Notes: generated by a model not told the origin, from the sequence alone. Shown: positions 34,031 to 44,078, counted from the stretch's first letter. The stretch is 64,000 nt of DNA from Bacteroidetes bacterium UBA6161 (GCA_002422315.1 DIUJ01000051.1:31806-95805); one strand, 5' to 3'. Made by a program: numbers and translations.

Positions 34031-35548
34031 ATGCTAGAGCAAATATCTACCCCGCTTTTGTTTGTGGGTATTTTGGTTTTGTATTTTTTGGTCTTGGTGT
34101 GGATAGGGAGGCGCACTAGTGCCCAAGGCGACAATACTACTTTTTTTACAGGAAATAGAAGCTCCCCGTGGTATTTGGTAGCGTATGGTATGATTGGGGC
34201 TTCCCTCTCCGGAGTTACATTTTTGTCCATACCAGGCGATGTGTTGTTTAGTGGTTTTTCATATATGCAATTGGTAGCTGGCTATATAGCAGGCTATTTG
34301 GTAATTGCATTTGTTTTGTTGCCTGTGTATTACAAATTGAATTTAACCACAATTTATGGTTATTTAGAGCAAAGGTTTGGGAGGAACGCATACAAAACAG
34401 GGGCTTTTTATTTTCTTTTGTCTAGGTCTATAGGTTCTGCTTTTAGGTTGTTTTTGGTAGCTTTGGTTCTTCAAACATTTATCTCAGACCCTCTAGGTTT
34501 TCCTTTTGAAGCTACAGTTCTTGTTACTATCATACTCATTTGGGTGTATTCGTTTAAGGGTGGGATAAAAACCATAGTATATACCGATACCCTCCAAACC
34601 ACCTTTATGCTACTTTCCTTAGGCATCAGTTTAGTTTATTTATGGCAACAAATCCAACTTTTGGAACCCAATAGCAGTGTTTGGCAGCAGGTGGGTGAAA
34701 TGGGTATGGATTATTGGCTCGTGTGGGAACCTAGCGCGAAGAATCATTTCTTGAAGCATTTTTTTGGTGGTATGTTTATAACCATCACAATGACCGGATT
34801 AGACCAAGACATGATGCAAAAAAATTTAACATGTAAAAGTTTAAAAGAGTCACAAAAAAATGTATTGTGGATGAGTTCCTTGCTGGTGCCTGTAAATTTT
34901 CTTTTTTTGCTTCTTGGCTCTTTGTTGTATGTGTATGGGAGCAAAGTAGGTTTTTTGCAAATCGAGACTCTTGCAGAAGGAAAAAAAATATGGATGCAAA
35001 ATGCTGGAATAATTAGTTCAGATAAGGTTTTTGCTGTAATAGCAGCATATGAATTACCTGTTTTTGCTGCTTTACTTTTTTTTGTAGGTTTGGTAGCTGC
35101 TGCTTATTCTACCGCCGATTCGGGCCTTACAGCCCTAACTACTACCTTTTGTGTAGATTTTTTAGGATTTAAAGAAGGGAAAGGTACTGTAAAACAAAGA
35201 TATTGGGTTCATTTTGCATTTTCTATGCTGCTATTTGTAATGATAATAGTATTCAAAAAACTGAACAATGAGGCTGTAATTAAGGAACTTTTTACAATAG
35301 CGGGATATACTTATGGGCCCTTGTTAGGCATGTTTACATTTGGGTTATTGCATAAACATAAAACTAGGGATATGTGGATTCCAATTGTATGTGTGCTTTC
35401 ACCTTTGTTTACCTTTGTTTTACACCACTATAGCGAGATTTTATTTAATGGATATGTATTTGGTTTTGAGCTGTTATTGGTAAATGGCTTTATAACCTAT
35501 TTGGGTCTTTGGGTATTGTCGTGGAGAAGAAACAAAAGCCAGTTTTAA
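34031..35548 (+). CDS. sodium:solute symporter (SSS family)
   Basis: The 505-residue membrane protein has about 13 hydrophobic segments in the sodium:solute symporter layout. Recognisable pieces are FTGNRSSPWYLVAYGMIGASLSGVTFLSIPG (helix 1 region with the sodium-site Gly/Ser motif), YLEQRFG and AAAYSTADSGLTALTTTF in the middle helices. Length is typical. The substrate (sugar, amino acid, nucleoside or carboxylate) cannot be read from this sequence. Its start lies two bases after the large secreted protein's stop codon. Confidence 0.88.
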   Translation: MLEQISTPLLFVGILVLYFLVLVWIGRRTSAQGDNTTFFTGNRSSPWYLVAYGMIGASLSGVTFLSIPGDVLFSGFSYMQLVAGYIAGYLVIAFVLLPVYYKLNLTTIYGYLEQRFGRNAYKTGAFYFLLSRSIGSAFRLFLVALVLQTFISDPLGFPFEATVLVTIILIWVYSFKGGIKTIVYTDTLQTTFMLLSLGISLVYLWQQIQLLEPNSSVWQQVGEMGMDYWLVWEPSAKNHFLKHFFGGMFITITMTGLDQDMMQKNLTCKSLKESQKNVLWMSSLLVPVNFLFLLLGSLLYVYGSKVGFLQIETLAEGKKIWMQNAGIISSDKVFAVIAAYELPVFAALLFFVGLVAAAYSTADSGLTALTTTFCVDFLGFKEGKGTVKQRYWVHFAFSMLLFVMIIVFKKLNNEAVIKELFTIAGYTYGPLLGMFTFGLLHKHKTRDMWIPIVCVLSPLFTFVLHHYSEILFNGYVFGFELLLVNGFITYLGLWVLSWRRNKSQF

Positions 35549-35641
35549 CTTATAAATGGAAATTATTTAATAGTTTATTAATTAATTTGTGCGTATAGTT
35601 GTAATTTTACGACTTATATACCCACAAACAACAAACTCTAT

Positions 35642-36292
35642 ATGTGCTTTTCCGCAACAGCCAGTTTTGTAGCCAGCGCTTCACTTATAGCTACAGGCTA
35701 TGCTACCATAAAAAACACCTCTACAAAAGAACAAGTTCCTTTTGCTTCCATCCCCATATTATTTGGTGTGCAGCAAGGTATTGAGGGTTTTGTATGGCTC
35801 TCGCTTCAGCAAGCAGAATTTCAGGCTATACACAACGTCACGGTGTATGGATTTTTATTTTTTGCACAAGTTTTCTGGCCTTTTTGGGTTCCTTTTTCTA
35901 TTTGGCTTATAGAGAAAAATGCTCTAAGGAAAAAAATCCTTTCTGTTATCTTGTTTCTGGGGACAATAGTGGCAATGTATTTGGCCTATTGTTTGGTGGT
36001 ATTCGAGCCTGTTGCAAGTATTCATAATCACCATATAATGTATACTCTCAATTTTCCCGCTTATTTTTGGTGGTTTAGTGGTTTGTTCTATTTTGTACCA
36101 ACAGTATTGCCTCCATTTTTTTCTTCGATAAAAAAGATGGTTTGGTTAGGGATTCTTGTTTTTTTGTCTTTTTTAGTTTCTAAGTTATTTTTCTTTGAAC
36201 AATTAATTTCTGTTTGGTGTTTTTTTGCAGCAACTATGAGTGTTGTAGTTTGGTATGTTTTAAAAAAGAACCCACTAAAAGCTATTTTGTAG
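35642..36292 (+). CDS. DUF6629-type multi-pass membrane protein
   Basis: The 216-residue protein has the characteristic start MCFSATASF and about seven membrane helices, matching DUF6629. An internal FGVQQGIEGFVWL segment follows helix 1 and HNHHIMYTLNFPAYFWWF lies in a later loop. Function is unknown for the family. It stands alone, 130 bp before the Fur-like gene. Confidence 0.75.
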   Translation: MCFSATASFVASASLIATGYATIKNTSTKEQVPFASIPILFGVQQGIEGFVWLSLQQAEFQAIHNVTVYGFLFFAQVFWPFWVPFSIWLIEKNALRKKILSVILFLGTIVAMYLAYCLVVFEPVASIHNHHIMYTLNFPAYFWWFSGLFYFVPTVLPPFFSSIKKMVWLGILVFLSFLVSKLFFFEQLISVWCFFAATMSVVVWYVLKKNPLKAIL

Positions 36293-36422
36293 CAAAATAA
36301 TGAAGTTCTAAAACAAGTATTCGAAACAAAGATTCTTTACTCTGAAATTGGAGAATGTATGGGGAGTTGTTTCCAATATTTTTTTTAACTTGCACAACAA
36401 AATAACAGGAGTTTTAAAAGGG

Positions 36423-36824
36423 ATGTCTTTAGCTATAAATTTACTCAAAGAGAAAGGTTTGAAGGTTACCGAACAGAGGGCTTCTGTTTTGCAAAAGCTT
36501 TCACAGCATTCACATCCTCAGTTATTAAACGAGCTACAAGAGGCCTTGGGGCAGGGCATGAACAGGATTACTTTGTACCGGGTTTTAAATGATTTAGAAT
36601 CTGTATCTCTAATAAAAATATTCTTTGGAGCCGATGGTCAAAAGTATATTGAGTTGAAACAGGGTCAGAGCAGCAATCACAAATTGTCACATCTTCATTT
36701 TCAGTGCTCAGAATGTCAGCATTTGTATTGTGTAGAAAATGTAGAAGTATTTGGATTGCCAGAAGGTTTTAGTATTAAGAGCGACAAAACAGTATTGGCT
36801 GGTATGTGTAACAATTGCCAGTGA
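36423..36824 (+). CDS. Fur family transcriptional regulator
   Basis: The 133-residue winged-helix protein has the Fur-family layout: GLKVTEQRASVLQKLSQ, then RITLYRVLNDLESVSLI (recognition helix), SHLHFQCSECQHLYC and the C-terminal MCNNCQ. The four cysteines in CSEC and CNNC form the structural zinc site; His in KLSHLHF suggests the regulatory metal site. Whether it is Fur, Zur or PerR-like cannot be decided. The ATG at 36423 is preferred; the longer frame adds 25 hydrophobic-leaning residues unlike the family. The flippase gene follows 37 bp later. Confidence 0.88.
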   Translation: MSLAINLLKEKGLKVTEQRASVLQKLSQHSHPQLLNELQEALGQGMNRITLYRVLNDLESVSLIKIFFGADGQKYIELKQGQSSNHKLSHLHFQCSECQHLYCVENVEVFGLPEGFSIKSDKTVLAGMCNNCQ

Positions 36825-36861
36825 TTTTTTATTTTAGTATTTAAGTAGCACCATACAAACC

Positions 36862-38346
36862 GTGAGCGGAATAAAAAAATTAGCCAAACAAACACTAACC
36901 TATGGGGTTAGTAACATTTTGTCTAGGTCTGTAAATCTACTCTTAACCCCTTTGTATACTTATTTCTTAGCCGATGCTTCTGAGTATGGAGAGGTTTCTG
37001 TCTTTTTTGTTTTTACTGCTTTTTTGTTTGTGTTTTTTACATTGGGAATGGAAACTGCTTTTTTTAATTTTGCTAAAAAGCAAGAAAATTCTCGAGCCTC
37101 TTTTTCCAATGCTTTTTATGCATTACTGGCATTTTCTTTGTTTTGGTTTCCTGTGGGTTTTTACTTTTCTACTGATTTGGCCCATATGGCAGAGTTTCCT
37201 GAGCGTAGCTTGGTGGTAAAAATGCTTGTACTTATATTGTTTTTTGATGCTATGGCAGCATTGCCATTTGCATTGCTTAGACAACAAAACAAGGCGATAA
37301 ATTATGTTAAAATAAAAATAGCATCTACTGTATTTAATGTAATAATGAACCTTGTGCTAATAGCAGGGTTGTTTTTTTTACACAAGGTTGTGCCCTTGCC
37401 TTTCAATCCCCAGGATTATTTTATAGAATTTATATTTCTATCTAACGTGCTTTCCTCTTTGTTTGCGTTGTTGGTTTTGGTTCCTTATTTTAAGCCTTTT
37501 TTAGGTCCTTGGGACCCCGCTCAAATGTTCAAAATGTTAAGGTATTCTTTGCCATTGGTTTTGGTAGGTTTTGCAGGTATGATAAATGAGACATTAGACA
37601 GGGTTCTCTTAAAGTATTTGCTGGCAGAAGATATTGCAAATTCTGAGGTTGGAATTTATAATGCATTTTACAAGATAAGTTTGGTGGTTACTTTATTTAT
37701 CCAATCTTTTCGTTATGCGGCAGAACCTTTCTTTTTTGGAAAATCAGAAGACCAAGATGCCAAATTGGTGTATGCTAAAGTTATGGATTATTTTGTTTGG
37801 ATTTGCGGCTTTATAGTAATGTTAACTATTGTTTTTTCTCCGCTGTTAAGTAAACTAATTATTCGTAAAGAAGTTTATTTTGAAGGAGGCAGGGGGATGT
37901 CTGTAGTGCCTATCCTTTTGTTGGCAAATTTGTTTTTAGGGGTGTATTATAATTTGTCTATATGGTATAAAATTACCCAAAAAACTATGGTTGGAGGTTG
38001 GGTATCTTTATTTGGTGCTCTTTTGACCATTGGTTTTAATTTGCTATGGATTCCCACACTTGGCTTTGTAGGCTCCGCTTGGGCAACACTTGTAGCCTAT
38101 TTCGCAATGACAATCCTGAGTTTTATTTTGGGTTCTATATACTATCCGGTACCTTATTCTAAGTGGAAATTGTTTTTCAATTTTAGCTTTTTAACACTAG
38201 TAACTTGTTGGATACATTTTATGCCACCCCCTATGGTTTGGGTAGTTTTAACAGCTTTCCTCTATTTAATTTTCTTTGCAATTATTGAAAGACCCGACAA
38301 AAACCCTAAATTTGCACGTTTTTTTTTAAGAAATGACAAAAATTAA
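36862..38346 (+). CDS. lipid-linked oligosaccharide flippase-like protein
   Basis: The 494-residue membrane protein has about 12-14 helices in the MATE/MVF-like (Wzx) layout, beginning MSGIKKLAKQTLTYGVSNILSRSVNLLLTPLYTYFL. It should flip lipid-linked sugar units across the inner membrane for surface-polysaccharide assembly, an inference from fold. The start is GTG at 36862. It overlaps dut by 14 bases and starts a run of co-oriented envelope genes to 43488, a gene order common in Bacteroidota. Confidence 0.8.
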   Translation: MSGIKKLAKQTLTYGVSNILSRSVNLLLTPLYTYFLADASEYGEVSVFFVFTAFLFVFFTLGMETAFFNFAKKQENSRASFSNAFYALLAFSLFWFPVGFYFSTDLAHMAEFPERSLVVKMLVLILFFDAMAALPFALLRQQNKAINYVKIKIASTVFNVIMNLVLIAGLFFLHKVVPLPFNPQDYFIEFIFLSNVLSSLFALLVLVPYFKPFLGPWDPAQMFKMLRYSLPLVLVGFAGMINETLDRVLLKYLLAEDIANSEVGIYNAFYKISLVVTLFIQSFRYAAEPFFFGKSEDQDAKLVYAKVMDYFVWICGFIVMLTIVFSPLLSKLIIRKEVYFEGGRGMSVVPILLLANLFLGVYYNLSIWYKITQKTMVGGWVSLFGALLTIGFNLLWIPTLGFVGSAWATLVAYFAMTILSFILGSIYYPVPYSKWKLFFNFSFLTLVTCWIHFMPPPMVWVVLTAFLYLIFFAIIERPDKNPKFARFFLRNDKN

Positions 38347-38767
38347 AGTAATAAATAAGTCTACGAATGTACTACCAAGTTACCAAACACCAGGTTCTGC
38401 GGGCATGGATTTAATGGCAAATTTGGAGCATTCTATGGTTCTAAATCCAGGCGAAAGAGTATTGGTTCCAACGGGTTTGTATATGGAGCTTCCTATTGAT
38501 AAAGAAGCACAGATAAGACCAAGAAGTGGTTTGGCATTTAAGCATGGCATAACAGTACTTAATTCCCCCGGGACTATAGATTCTGATTATAGAGGAGAAA
38601 TTAAAGTACTTTTAATAAACCACGGATCAGAAGCTTTTGAAATTAAAAATGGGGAAAGAATAGCCCAAATGGTGATAGCAAGTGTGCATCAAATTTCTTG
38701 GGAATTAGAAGAAACACTAAGCGAAACAGAAAGAGGAGCAGGTGGCTATGGCCATACTGGAAAATAA
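38333..38767 (+). CDS. dut: dUTP diphosphatase
   Basis: The 144-residue enzyme hydrolyses dUTP to dUMP, preventing uracil incorporation. The five trimeric dUTPase motifs are present: SAGMDLMAN, RPRSGLAFKHG, NSPGTIDSDYRGE, GERIAQMVI and the C-terminal RGAGGYGHTG flexible arm. Length is standard. It overlaps the flippase gene by 14 bases, implying translational coupling, and is followed 17 bp later by the nucleotidyltransferase. A longer alternative frame of that gene inside dut is a shadow. Confidence 0.95.
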   Translation: MTKIKVINKSTNVLPSYQTPGSAGMDLMANLEHSMVLNPGERVLVPTGLYMELPIDKEAQIRPRSGLAFKHGITVLNSPGTIDSDYRGEIKVLLINHGSEAFEIKNGERIAQMVIASVHQISWELEETLSETERGAGGYGHTGK

Positions 38768-38784
38768 ATAATAAAAAAGAAAAA

Positions 38785-39789
38785 ATGAAGATTATAGTAC
38801 CTATGGCAGGTATGGGAAAAAGAATGAGACCCCATACACTTACTATTCCCAAGCCACTTGTGCCTATTGCAGGCAAGCCTATTGTGCAAAGATTGGTAGA
38901 AGATATTGCAGAAATATGCAACGAAAAAATTGAAGAAGTTGCATTTGTAATAGGAGATTTTGGCAAAGAGACAGAAGCTGCCTTGTTGCAAATAGCAGAA
39001 AATATAGGAGCCAAAGGACGTATTTGTTTTCAGCAAGAAGCCCTTGGAACAGCACATGCTGTTATGTGTGCTGCAGAGTCTCTAGAAGGGGAGGTGATTG
39101 TGGCATTTGCCGATACTCTTTTTAGAGCAAAATTTGATTTTGATAGAAACAAAGATGGTATGATATGGGTGCATAGCGTTCAAGACCCCAAAGCTTTTGG
39201 TGTTGTAAAATTAGATACCAATGGGGTAATTACCGATTTTGTAGAAAAACCACAAGAGTTTGTTTCAGATTTGGCCATTATTGGGATTTATTACTTTAGA
39301 GATGGACAAAATCTAAAGCAAGAAATACAATATCTATTGGATAATAATATAAGAGAAAAAGGGGAGTTTCAGCTTACCAATGCTTTAGAAAATATGAAAA
39401 GCAAGGGCATGCAATTTGTTCCCGGCAAAGTGGATGAATGGCTAGACTGTGGGAACAAGGATGCTACGGTATACACCAACCAAAGGGTTTTACACAATAG
39501 GGCTGCGGAATTCAAATTGGATACAGAGAGGTTTGGTAGCAGCGTGAAAATAATAGAACCTTGTTTTATAGCTCCTTCTGCTGTAATCAAAAATTCAACT
39601 ATTGGACCTTACGTTTCTATAGGCGAAAATTCAACCATAGAAAATTCAACCATAGGAAATAGCATTATTCAAAACAATTCATCTTTGAATAATATGGATA
39701 TGAAAGACTCTATGATAGGGAATTTTGTAATTATGGATGGAAAAAGTAAAAGTTTTAGCATAGGCGACTATTCTACTTTACTTGGATAA
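38785..39789 (+). CDS. sugar nucleotidyltransferase with left-handed beta-helix
   Basis: The 334-residue protein combines an N-terminal nucleotidyltransferase domain (MKIIVPMAGMGKRMRPHTL, IPKPLVPIAGKP; GTAHAVMCA; FADTLFR metal-site Asp) with a C-terminal left-handed beta-helix of hexapeptide turns (STIGPYVSIGENSTIENSTIG). This architecture resembles GlmU/RmlA-like pyrophosphorylases, which make nucleotide sugars for the envelope. The exact sugar is not clear. The ATG at 38785 is chosen over a frame inside dut that lacks the conserved start. Confidence 0.85.
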   Translation: MKIIVPMAGMGKRMRPHTLTIPKPLVPIAGKPIVQRLVEDIAEICNEKIEEVAFVIGDFGKETEAALLQIAENIGAKGRICFQQEALGTAHAVMCAAESLEGEVIVAFADTLFRAKFDFDRNKDGMIWVHSVQDPKAFGVVKLDTNGVITDFVEKPQEFVSDLAIIGIYYFRDGQNLKQEIQYLLDNNIREKGEFQLTNALENMKSKGMQFVPGKVDEWLDCGNKDATVYTNQRVLHNRAAEFKLDTERFGSSVKIIEPCFIAPSAVIKNSTIGPYVSIGENSTIENSTIGNSIIQNNSSLNNMDMKDSMIGNFVIMDGKSKSFSIGDYSTLLG

Positions 39790-39837
39790 CAATTACTTTT
39801 AATCTACTTTTGTACATTGCCTTGTGGGAATGATACT

Positions 39838-41433
39838 ATGCTAAAGTTATTGACTTTTCAACTGAGGGTATTCCCTCTATTTTTCTTATTCTCTTTGTCT
39901 TGTAACTCTGTACGGAACCAAACTGCACAGAACAATTCCTCGGTACCTGTTGTACCCGAGTATGCCACAGAAGAAAGATATACTTCTTATCTTTTTCAGG
40001 CACAGCACCTTGTGTTAGAAAAGGAATTTGTGAAAGCAAAAAACATGCTTCTAACCGCAATGGGGATTTGGCCAAATATAGCAGAAACACACTACCGTTT
40101 GTCTCAGGTATACATGCCACTAAATCAATATGATTCTGCTTTGCTGTTTGCACAAAATGCATCTAGATTAGATAAAAACACGAATATTTGGTATGTTTTT
40201 CAGATAAAAGAAGTGCTATTGGCTCAGAACAAAGAACTAGAGGCAGTAGCTATTGTAGAAAAAAACCTGCCTCAAAACATGGGGTCCAAAGACTTTATTT
40301 TAGAACTAGATGCTTTGTATTCCAAAACCAAACAATGGAATAAGAAAGAAAAGATGTGGCAAACCCTTGTTAAAAACTCCAAAGATTCAGAATTCGCAAA
40401 ACGCGGTCTTGCTTCTAGCTTGTATATACAGGAAAAATTTTCAGATTTATATCCTATATCCAAAGATTTAGTAGCTATAAACGACTTGGATGGCGAATAC
40501 CTCTTGTGGATGGCGTGGGCTATGTACCACAAAGGCGCAAAGGAAGAATTAAAACATTTTTTGGAAACAAAATCCCACATGCCTTTTGTCTCTGCTTCTC
40601 AGCCATTCTACAAAGAGGCTTATATGCTGTCTAAACAAATTCAAAACCCAAGCCTAGTTCAAGTTTTTTTTGAAAAAAGCATACTGAAAGAAGAAAATAA
40701 TTCAGACTTAGCACTTGATTTTTTATCCTATTGGAGCAAGAATAATACCCAGAGTAGCCAATTGTCAGAAAGCTTTTTAATGAAAATCACCAATCAGTTC
40801 CCTACTTTAACTCCCTTTAAAGCAGAACTAGTTTCATATTATTTGCAAGAAAATGAACCTTTAAAGGCTGTCTCTATTTGGAACCAAAGTTTGGAGGGTC
40901 AAGACGAGAATTTAAAAATTTTATATGCGTATTTGCTTACAGGTCAAAGACAAGAATATCTAAAACTAAGTACACAGATAGAAGAAAAAGAACCTCTTTC
41001 GAATGCTGCATTTTTTGTACAGTTTTTGAATTATGAAAAGTTGTCTCTTCAAGAAAAAGAAAACTGGTTGGCAGAAAAAACAATCTATTTGGACAAAGAA
41101 AATGAAAAAATAAAAAATGCCATAGCTGTTTTTGAGACATTCAAAAAAGAACCATCCCAAGGAGTTTTGCCGGAATATTTGGCCCAAATATCACTTTTGT
41201 ATAGTTTGGAAGAAGTAAAAGCAAGCCCAGCTTTAAATAAATTTATAAAGGCATGGAATTTGTTTAATCAAGGGCAAGAATTGCAAGGCGTGGAAATGTT
41301 GAATAGTTTAGAAAATACCTTGAATAAAGTTCCGTTATTTTGTTACGTTTATTCTAGCGCGTTACAACATATAGGACAAAAAGAAAAAGCACAAATATGG
41401 CAACAAAACAAAATAAATTTAGGTTGGTACTAA
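39838..41433 (+). CDS. TPR-repeat lipoprotein
   Basis: The 531-residue predicted lipoprotein has a signal peptide with the lipobox LSLSC, then tetratricopeptide-like helices: AETHYRLSQVYMPLNQYDSALLFAQNASRLD near residue 85 and weaker repeats throughout. It probably scaffolds an envelope complex. It is a standard member of this Bacteroidota cluster (flippase, dut, nucleotidyltransferase, TPR, DUF4292, EnvC). The ATG at 39838 gives the clean signal peptide. The precise partner is unknown. Confidence 0.8.
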   Translation: MLKLLTFQLRVFPLFFLFSLSCNSVRNQTAQNNSSVPVVPEYATEERYTSYLFQAQHLVLEKEFVKAKNMLLTAMGIWPNIAETHYRLSQVYMPLNQYDSALLFAQNASRLDKNTNIWYVFQIKEVLLAQNKELEAVAIVEKNLPQNMGSKDFILELDALYSKTKQWNKKEKMWQTLVKNSKDSEFAKRGLASSLYIQEKFSDLYPISKDLVAINDLDGEYLLWMAWAMYHKGAKEELKHFLETKSHMPFVSASQPFYKEAYMLSKQIQNPSLVQVFFEKSILKEENNSDLALDFLSYWSKNNTQSSQLSESFLMKITNQFPTLTPFKAELVSYYLQENEPLKAVSIWNQSLEGQDENLKILYAYLLTGQRQEYLKLSTQIEEKEPLSNAAFFVQFLNYEKLSLQEKENWLAEKTIYLDKENEKIKNAIAVFETFKKEPSQGVLPEYLAQISLLYSLEEVKASPALNKFIKAWNLFNQGQELQGVEMLNSLENTLNKVPLFCYVYSSALQHIGQKEKAQIWQQNKINLGWY

Positions 41434-41438
41434 ACAAA

Positions 41439-42260
41439 ATGACTCACACAAGAAGTATGCATTCATATTTATATCTGTTTTTATTGTCTTTGTTATTTGT
41501 GGTTTCGTGCAAAAGCAAAAAAAATATAGGAGTAACATCTAAAAACGAAACGGTTGAAAATTTGCTGAAAGACAGTGCTACAGATGAAAACAAGTTGGCG
41601 GTATTTGCTGCTAACTATTCAAATTGGCAAACCTATTCCGCAAGGGGGAGTGTGGGATTTGAGGGGAATGGCAATAGCCTTTCTGCAAACTTGAGTTTTA
41701 GGATGTACAAAGACAGCCTTATCTGGGCTTCTGTAAATATGTTAGGAGGAATAGAAGTAGCAAGGATACTAATAACCCAAGACTCTATTTTTATAATGGA
41801 TAAGATGAATAGGAATGTAAAAATTGCCCCGCTAGATAAAATGCAAGAAATTGCAGGCGCAAGACTTTATGTAAGCGAGGTTCAAAATTTAATACTTGGA
41901 AACCTCTTATTTGAGATAAATAAATACAGGTACTTTGATGGGGAAACAAAAGAGGAGTTTTATGCCAAGGGAAAAAATAGAAACATAGAAGTTATTCATA
42001 AATACTTAATTAGTGGATTGCTTATAAAAGACATGTCTCTTCAAACAACCGTAGGGAGTAAGGAGAAGCTTGAGATAAAGTACTCCAGCCACACCCAAAC
42101 AAACATATTTAATGTGCCTCAACAAATGGAAATTACTTCGCAAGCTACAGATCTAAAAGGAATGAAAGTAATTCTTAATTTTAGTCAACCTGAATTTAAT
42201 AAAGAAAATTTAATGTTCCCTTTTAATATTCCAAGTAATTATGAAAGAGAGCAATTATAA
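41439..42260 (+). CDS. DUF4292 lipoprotein
   Basis: The 273-residue lipoprotein has a signal peptide with a lipobox near FVVSC. The body is beta-rich in the LolA/LolB-like manner: SARGSVGFEGNGNSLSANLSFRMYKDSLIWASVNMLGGIEVARILI. DUF4292 proteins are thought to help lipoprotein or outer membrane biogenesis in Bacteroidota, inferred by fold similarity. The start codon lies five bases after the TPR gene stop. It overlaps the EnvC-like gene by 20 bases, so the three are tightly co-expressed. Confidence 0.85.
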   Translation: MTHTRSMHSYLYLFLLSLLFVVSCKSKKNIGVTSKNETVENLLKDSATDENKLAVFAANYSNWQTYSARGSVGFEGNGNSLSANLSFRMYKDSLIWASVNMLGGIEVARILITQDSIFIMDKMNRNVKIAPLDKMQEIAGARLYVSEVQNLILGNLLFEINKYRYFDGETKEEFYAKGKNRNIEVIHKYLISGLLIKDMSLQTTVGSKEKLEIKYSSHTQTNIFNVPQQMEITSQATDLKGMKVILNFSQPEFNKENLMFPFNIPSNYEREQL

Positions 42261-43488
42261 AAAGCTGGTTTTTATTTTATTCTTTTTATGCAGTGTGTAT
42301 GCTATGCAAGGGCAAACAAGGGCACAACTAGAGCAAAAAAAGAAACAAACAGAAAAAGAAATTGCCCTTACCAAAAAAATATTAGAACAGACAGGGAGAC
42401 AGAAGTCAGACAATCTTCATGCTTTAAATGTGTTAAGAAATTTAATTAAAGCAAGAGAAAGGTTGATTTATACGCTCAATAAACAAGTAGACAAGGTAAG
42501 TGATGAACTTGTACAGCAAAAAGAAACATTGCTACAACTCGAAAAACAGTTGGCAGTGGAGAAAAGCAATTATGCCAAACTGCTTAAAAACACCTACAAA
42601 ACCAAAGGGCAATACCACGAATTTAATTATATTTTTTCTTCTTCAAATCTCACACAAGGCCTAACAAGAATTAAGTTCTTAAATAGGATAAACAACGAAC
42701 AACAAAGACTATTAAAGTCTATAGACGAAAAAACCAAAGAAATACTTGCCCGCATAGAATTGCTAGAGAAATTAAAAATTGAAAAAGAACATTTGCTTAC
42801 AGAAAGAGTAGTTGAAAGAGAGCAATTAGAGATTGATAAGGGCGAAAAAGATAAAATAGTACAAACCCTTAGTGGGAAAGAAAAAGAGTTGAAGCAGAAA
42901 TTAGAAAAGCAGCAAAAGGCTTTTAATGACTTAGATAATCAAATCAAAAAAGCAATTGCAAAGGAAATGGAAGAGGCAAGGAAACGCAGAGAAAAAGAAG
43001 AAGCAGAAAGGAAAAGAAAAGCATCTGAAAACAAAGCGCCTGCAATAGCTGAGACCCCTAAAGAAAATGTATTAAGTAATGAATTTTGGGGGAATAAGCG
43101 CAAATTGCCTTGGCCGGTAGAAAGAGGTTTTATAAGTCAGAAATTTGGTCAATTTGCACATCCTACTTTAGCAGGTATATACATGGAGAATAATGGGATA
43201 GATATAGCGGTAGAACAAGGTGCACAAGCTAGAAGTGTTTTTAGAGGAGAGGTAAGCGCTGTTTTTTCTGTCCCAGGAATGGGCACTGCGGTATTAGTAA
43301 ATCATGGAGACTACTATACTGTATATGCAAGATTGAGCGAAGTATTTGTAAAACAAGGGCAAAGCTTACAGCTTAAAGAACCTATTGGTCTTGTATTAAG
43401 CGATGAAAATGGGAAAACCGAATTGCATTTTGAGGTTTGGAAAAACCAAGAAAAACAAAACCCCGAACATTGGCTAAGCAACCGTTAG
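42241..43488 (+). CDS. EnvC-like murein hydrolase activator
   Basis: The 415-residue secreted protein has a signal peptide, a long coiled coil (about 25-250, KKKQTEKEIALTKKILEQ to EEARKRREKEEAERKRKA) and a C-terminal M23 (LytM) domain (about 305-410). The domain lacks catalytic residues: the HxGxD His is replaced in MENNGIDIAV, and YARLSEV and LHFEVW retain only part of the metal set. So it probably activates amidases rather than cutting peptidoglycan itself, as EnvC does. It is the last gene of the envelope run; its stop overlaps by four bases the stop of the convergent response regulator. Confidence 0.87.
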   Translation: MKESNYKKLVFILFFLCSVYAMQGQTRAQLEQKKKQTEKEIALTKKILEQTGRQKSDNLHALNVLRNLIKARERLIYTLNKQVDKVSDELVQQKETLLQLEKQLAVEKSNYAKLLKNTYKTKGQYHEFNYIFSSSNLTQGLTRIKFLNRINNEQQRLLKSIDEKTKEILARIELLEKLKIEKEHLLTERVVEREQLEIDKGEKDKIVQTLSGKEKELKQKLEKQQKAFNDLDNQIKKAIAKEMEEARKRREKEEAERKRKASENKAPAIAETPKENVLSNEFWGNKRKLPWPVERGFISQKFGQFAHPTLAGIYMENNGIDIAVEQGAQARSVFRGEVSAVFSVPGMGTAVLVNHGDYYTVYARLSEVFVKQGQSLQLKEPIGLVLSDENGKTELHFEVWKNQEKQNPEHWLSNR

Positions 43489-43946
43489 GAGAGCAGCTTT
43501 TGACGTAAATAAAACTCCAATTGACTGTTGGCTGTTTTTAGTTCCTCTATCAATCTCGCATTTTCTCTTCTCAAAAACAAAAGTTCATGTGCTTGGAAAA
43601 TACTAGTTCTTAAATAATCTACATTCCAAGGTTTTTGAATAAACTTGAAAATATTGGTATCGTTCACTCCTTCTATCACTACGTTAATATCGGAATATGC
43701 AGTAATAATGATTCGGGGAATTTCTGGTTTTAGTTTCACAACTTCACGAAGAAACTCTACTCCGGACATGCCCGGCATTTTTTGGTCAGTCAAAACAACT
43801 TCTATGTCTTGTTTTCTGAACAGTTCTAAGCCCTCTAAAGCATTCTCCGCAGTGAAAATAGTGAAATCTCGTCTGAAATTAGCCTTAAATGACGTTAAAT
43901 TATCTACTTCGTCGTCTACATACAGGATGGTTGGTGTGTTTGTCAT
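43485..43946 (-). CDS. response regulator with coiled-coil tail
   Basis: The 153-residue protein has a receiver domain (residues 5-120): DDE pair D11-D12, phosphoacceptor D54 in VVLTDQKMPG, Thr/Ser in IITAYS, and Lys in FIQKPW. A helical tail (HELLFLRRENARLIEELKTANSQLEF) replaces a DNA-binding output domain. It resembles the receiver at the N-terminus of the 49257 gene (YVDDEVxNLxSFKA, FTAENA shared), so they are paralogues. It is divergent from the 44079 operon and convergent with the EnvC-like gene. The partner kinase is probably the one at 47107. Confidence 0.88.
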   Translation of the reverse strand: MTNTPTILYVDDEVDNLTSFKANFRRDFTIFTAENALEGLELFRKQDIEVVLTDQKMPGMSGVEFLREVVKLKPEIPRIIITAYSDINVVIEGVNDTNIFKFIQKPWNVDYLRTSIFQAHELLFLRRENARLIEELKTANSQLEFYLRQKLLS

Positions 43947-44078
43947 TTGTGTATTTGTTTGTTTATCAGTGTAATAATGGTACTACTCACATTGCCTTGA
44001 TAAGTTTTGAGTACACGAATATAAATAACTCAGAGATAAACTATTTATTTGCCAATGTACAACTGTTGAGAAGTACAC

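Noticed and set aside
42241..43488. Active M23 metallopeptidase
   Set aside because: The catalytic His residues of the HxGxD and YxH motifs are missing, so an activator role is preferred.
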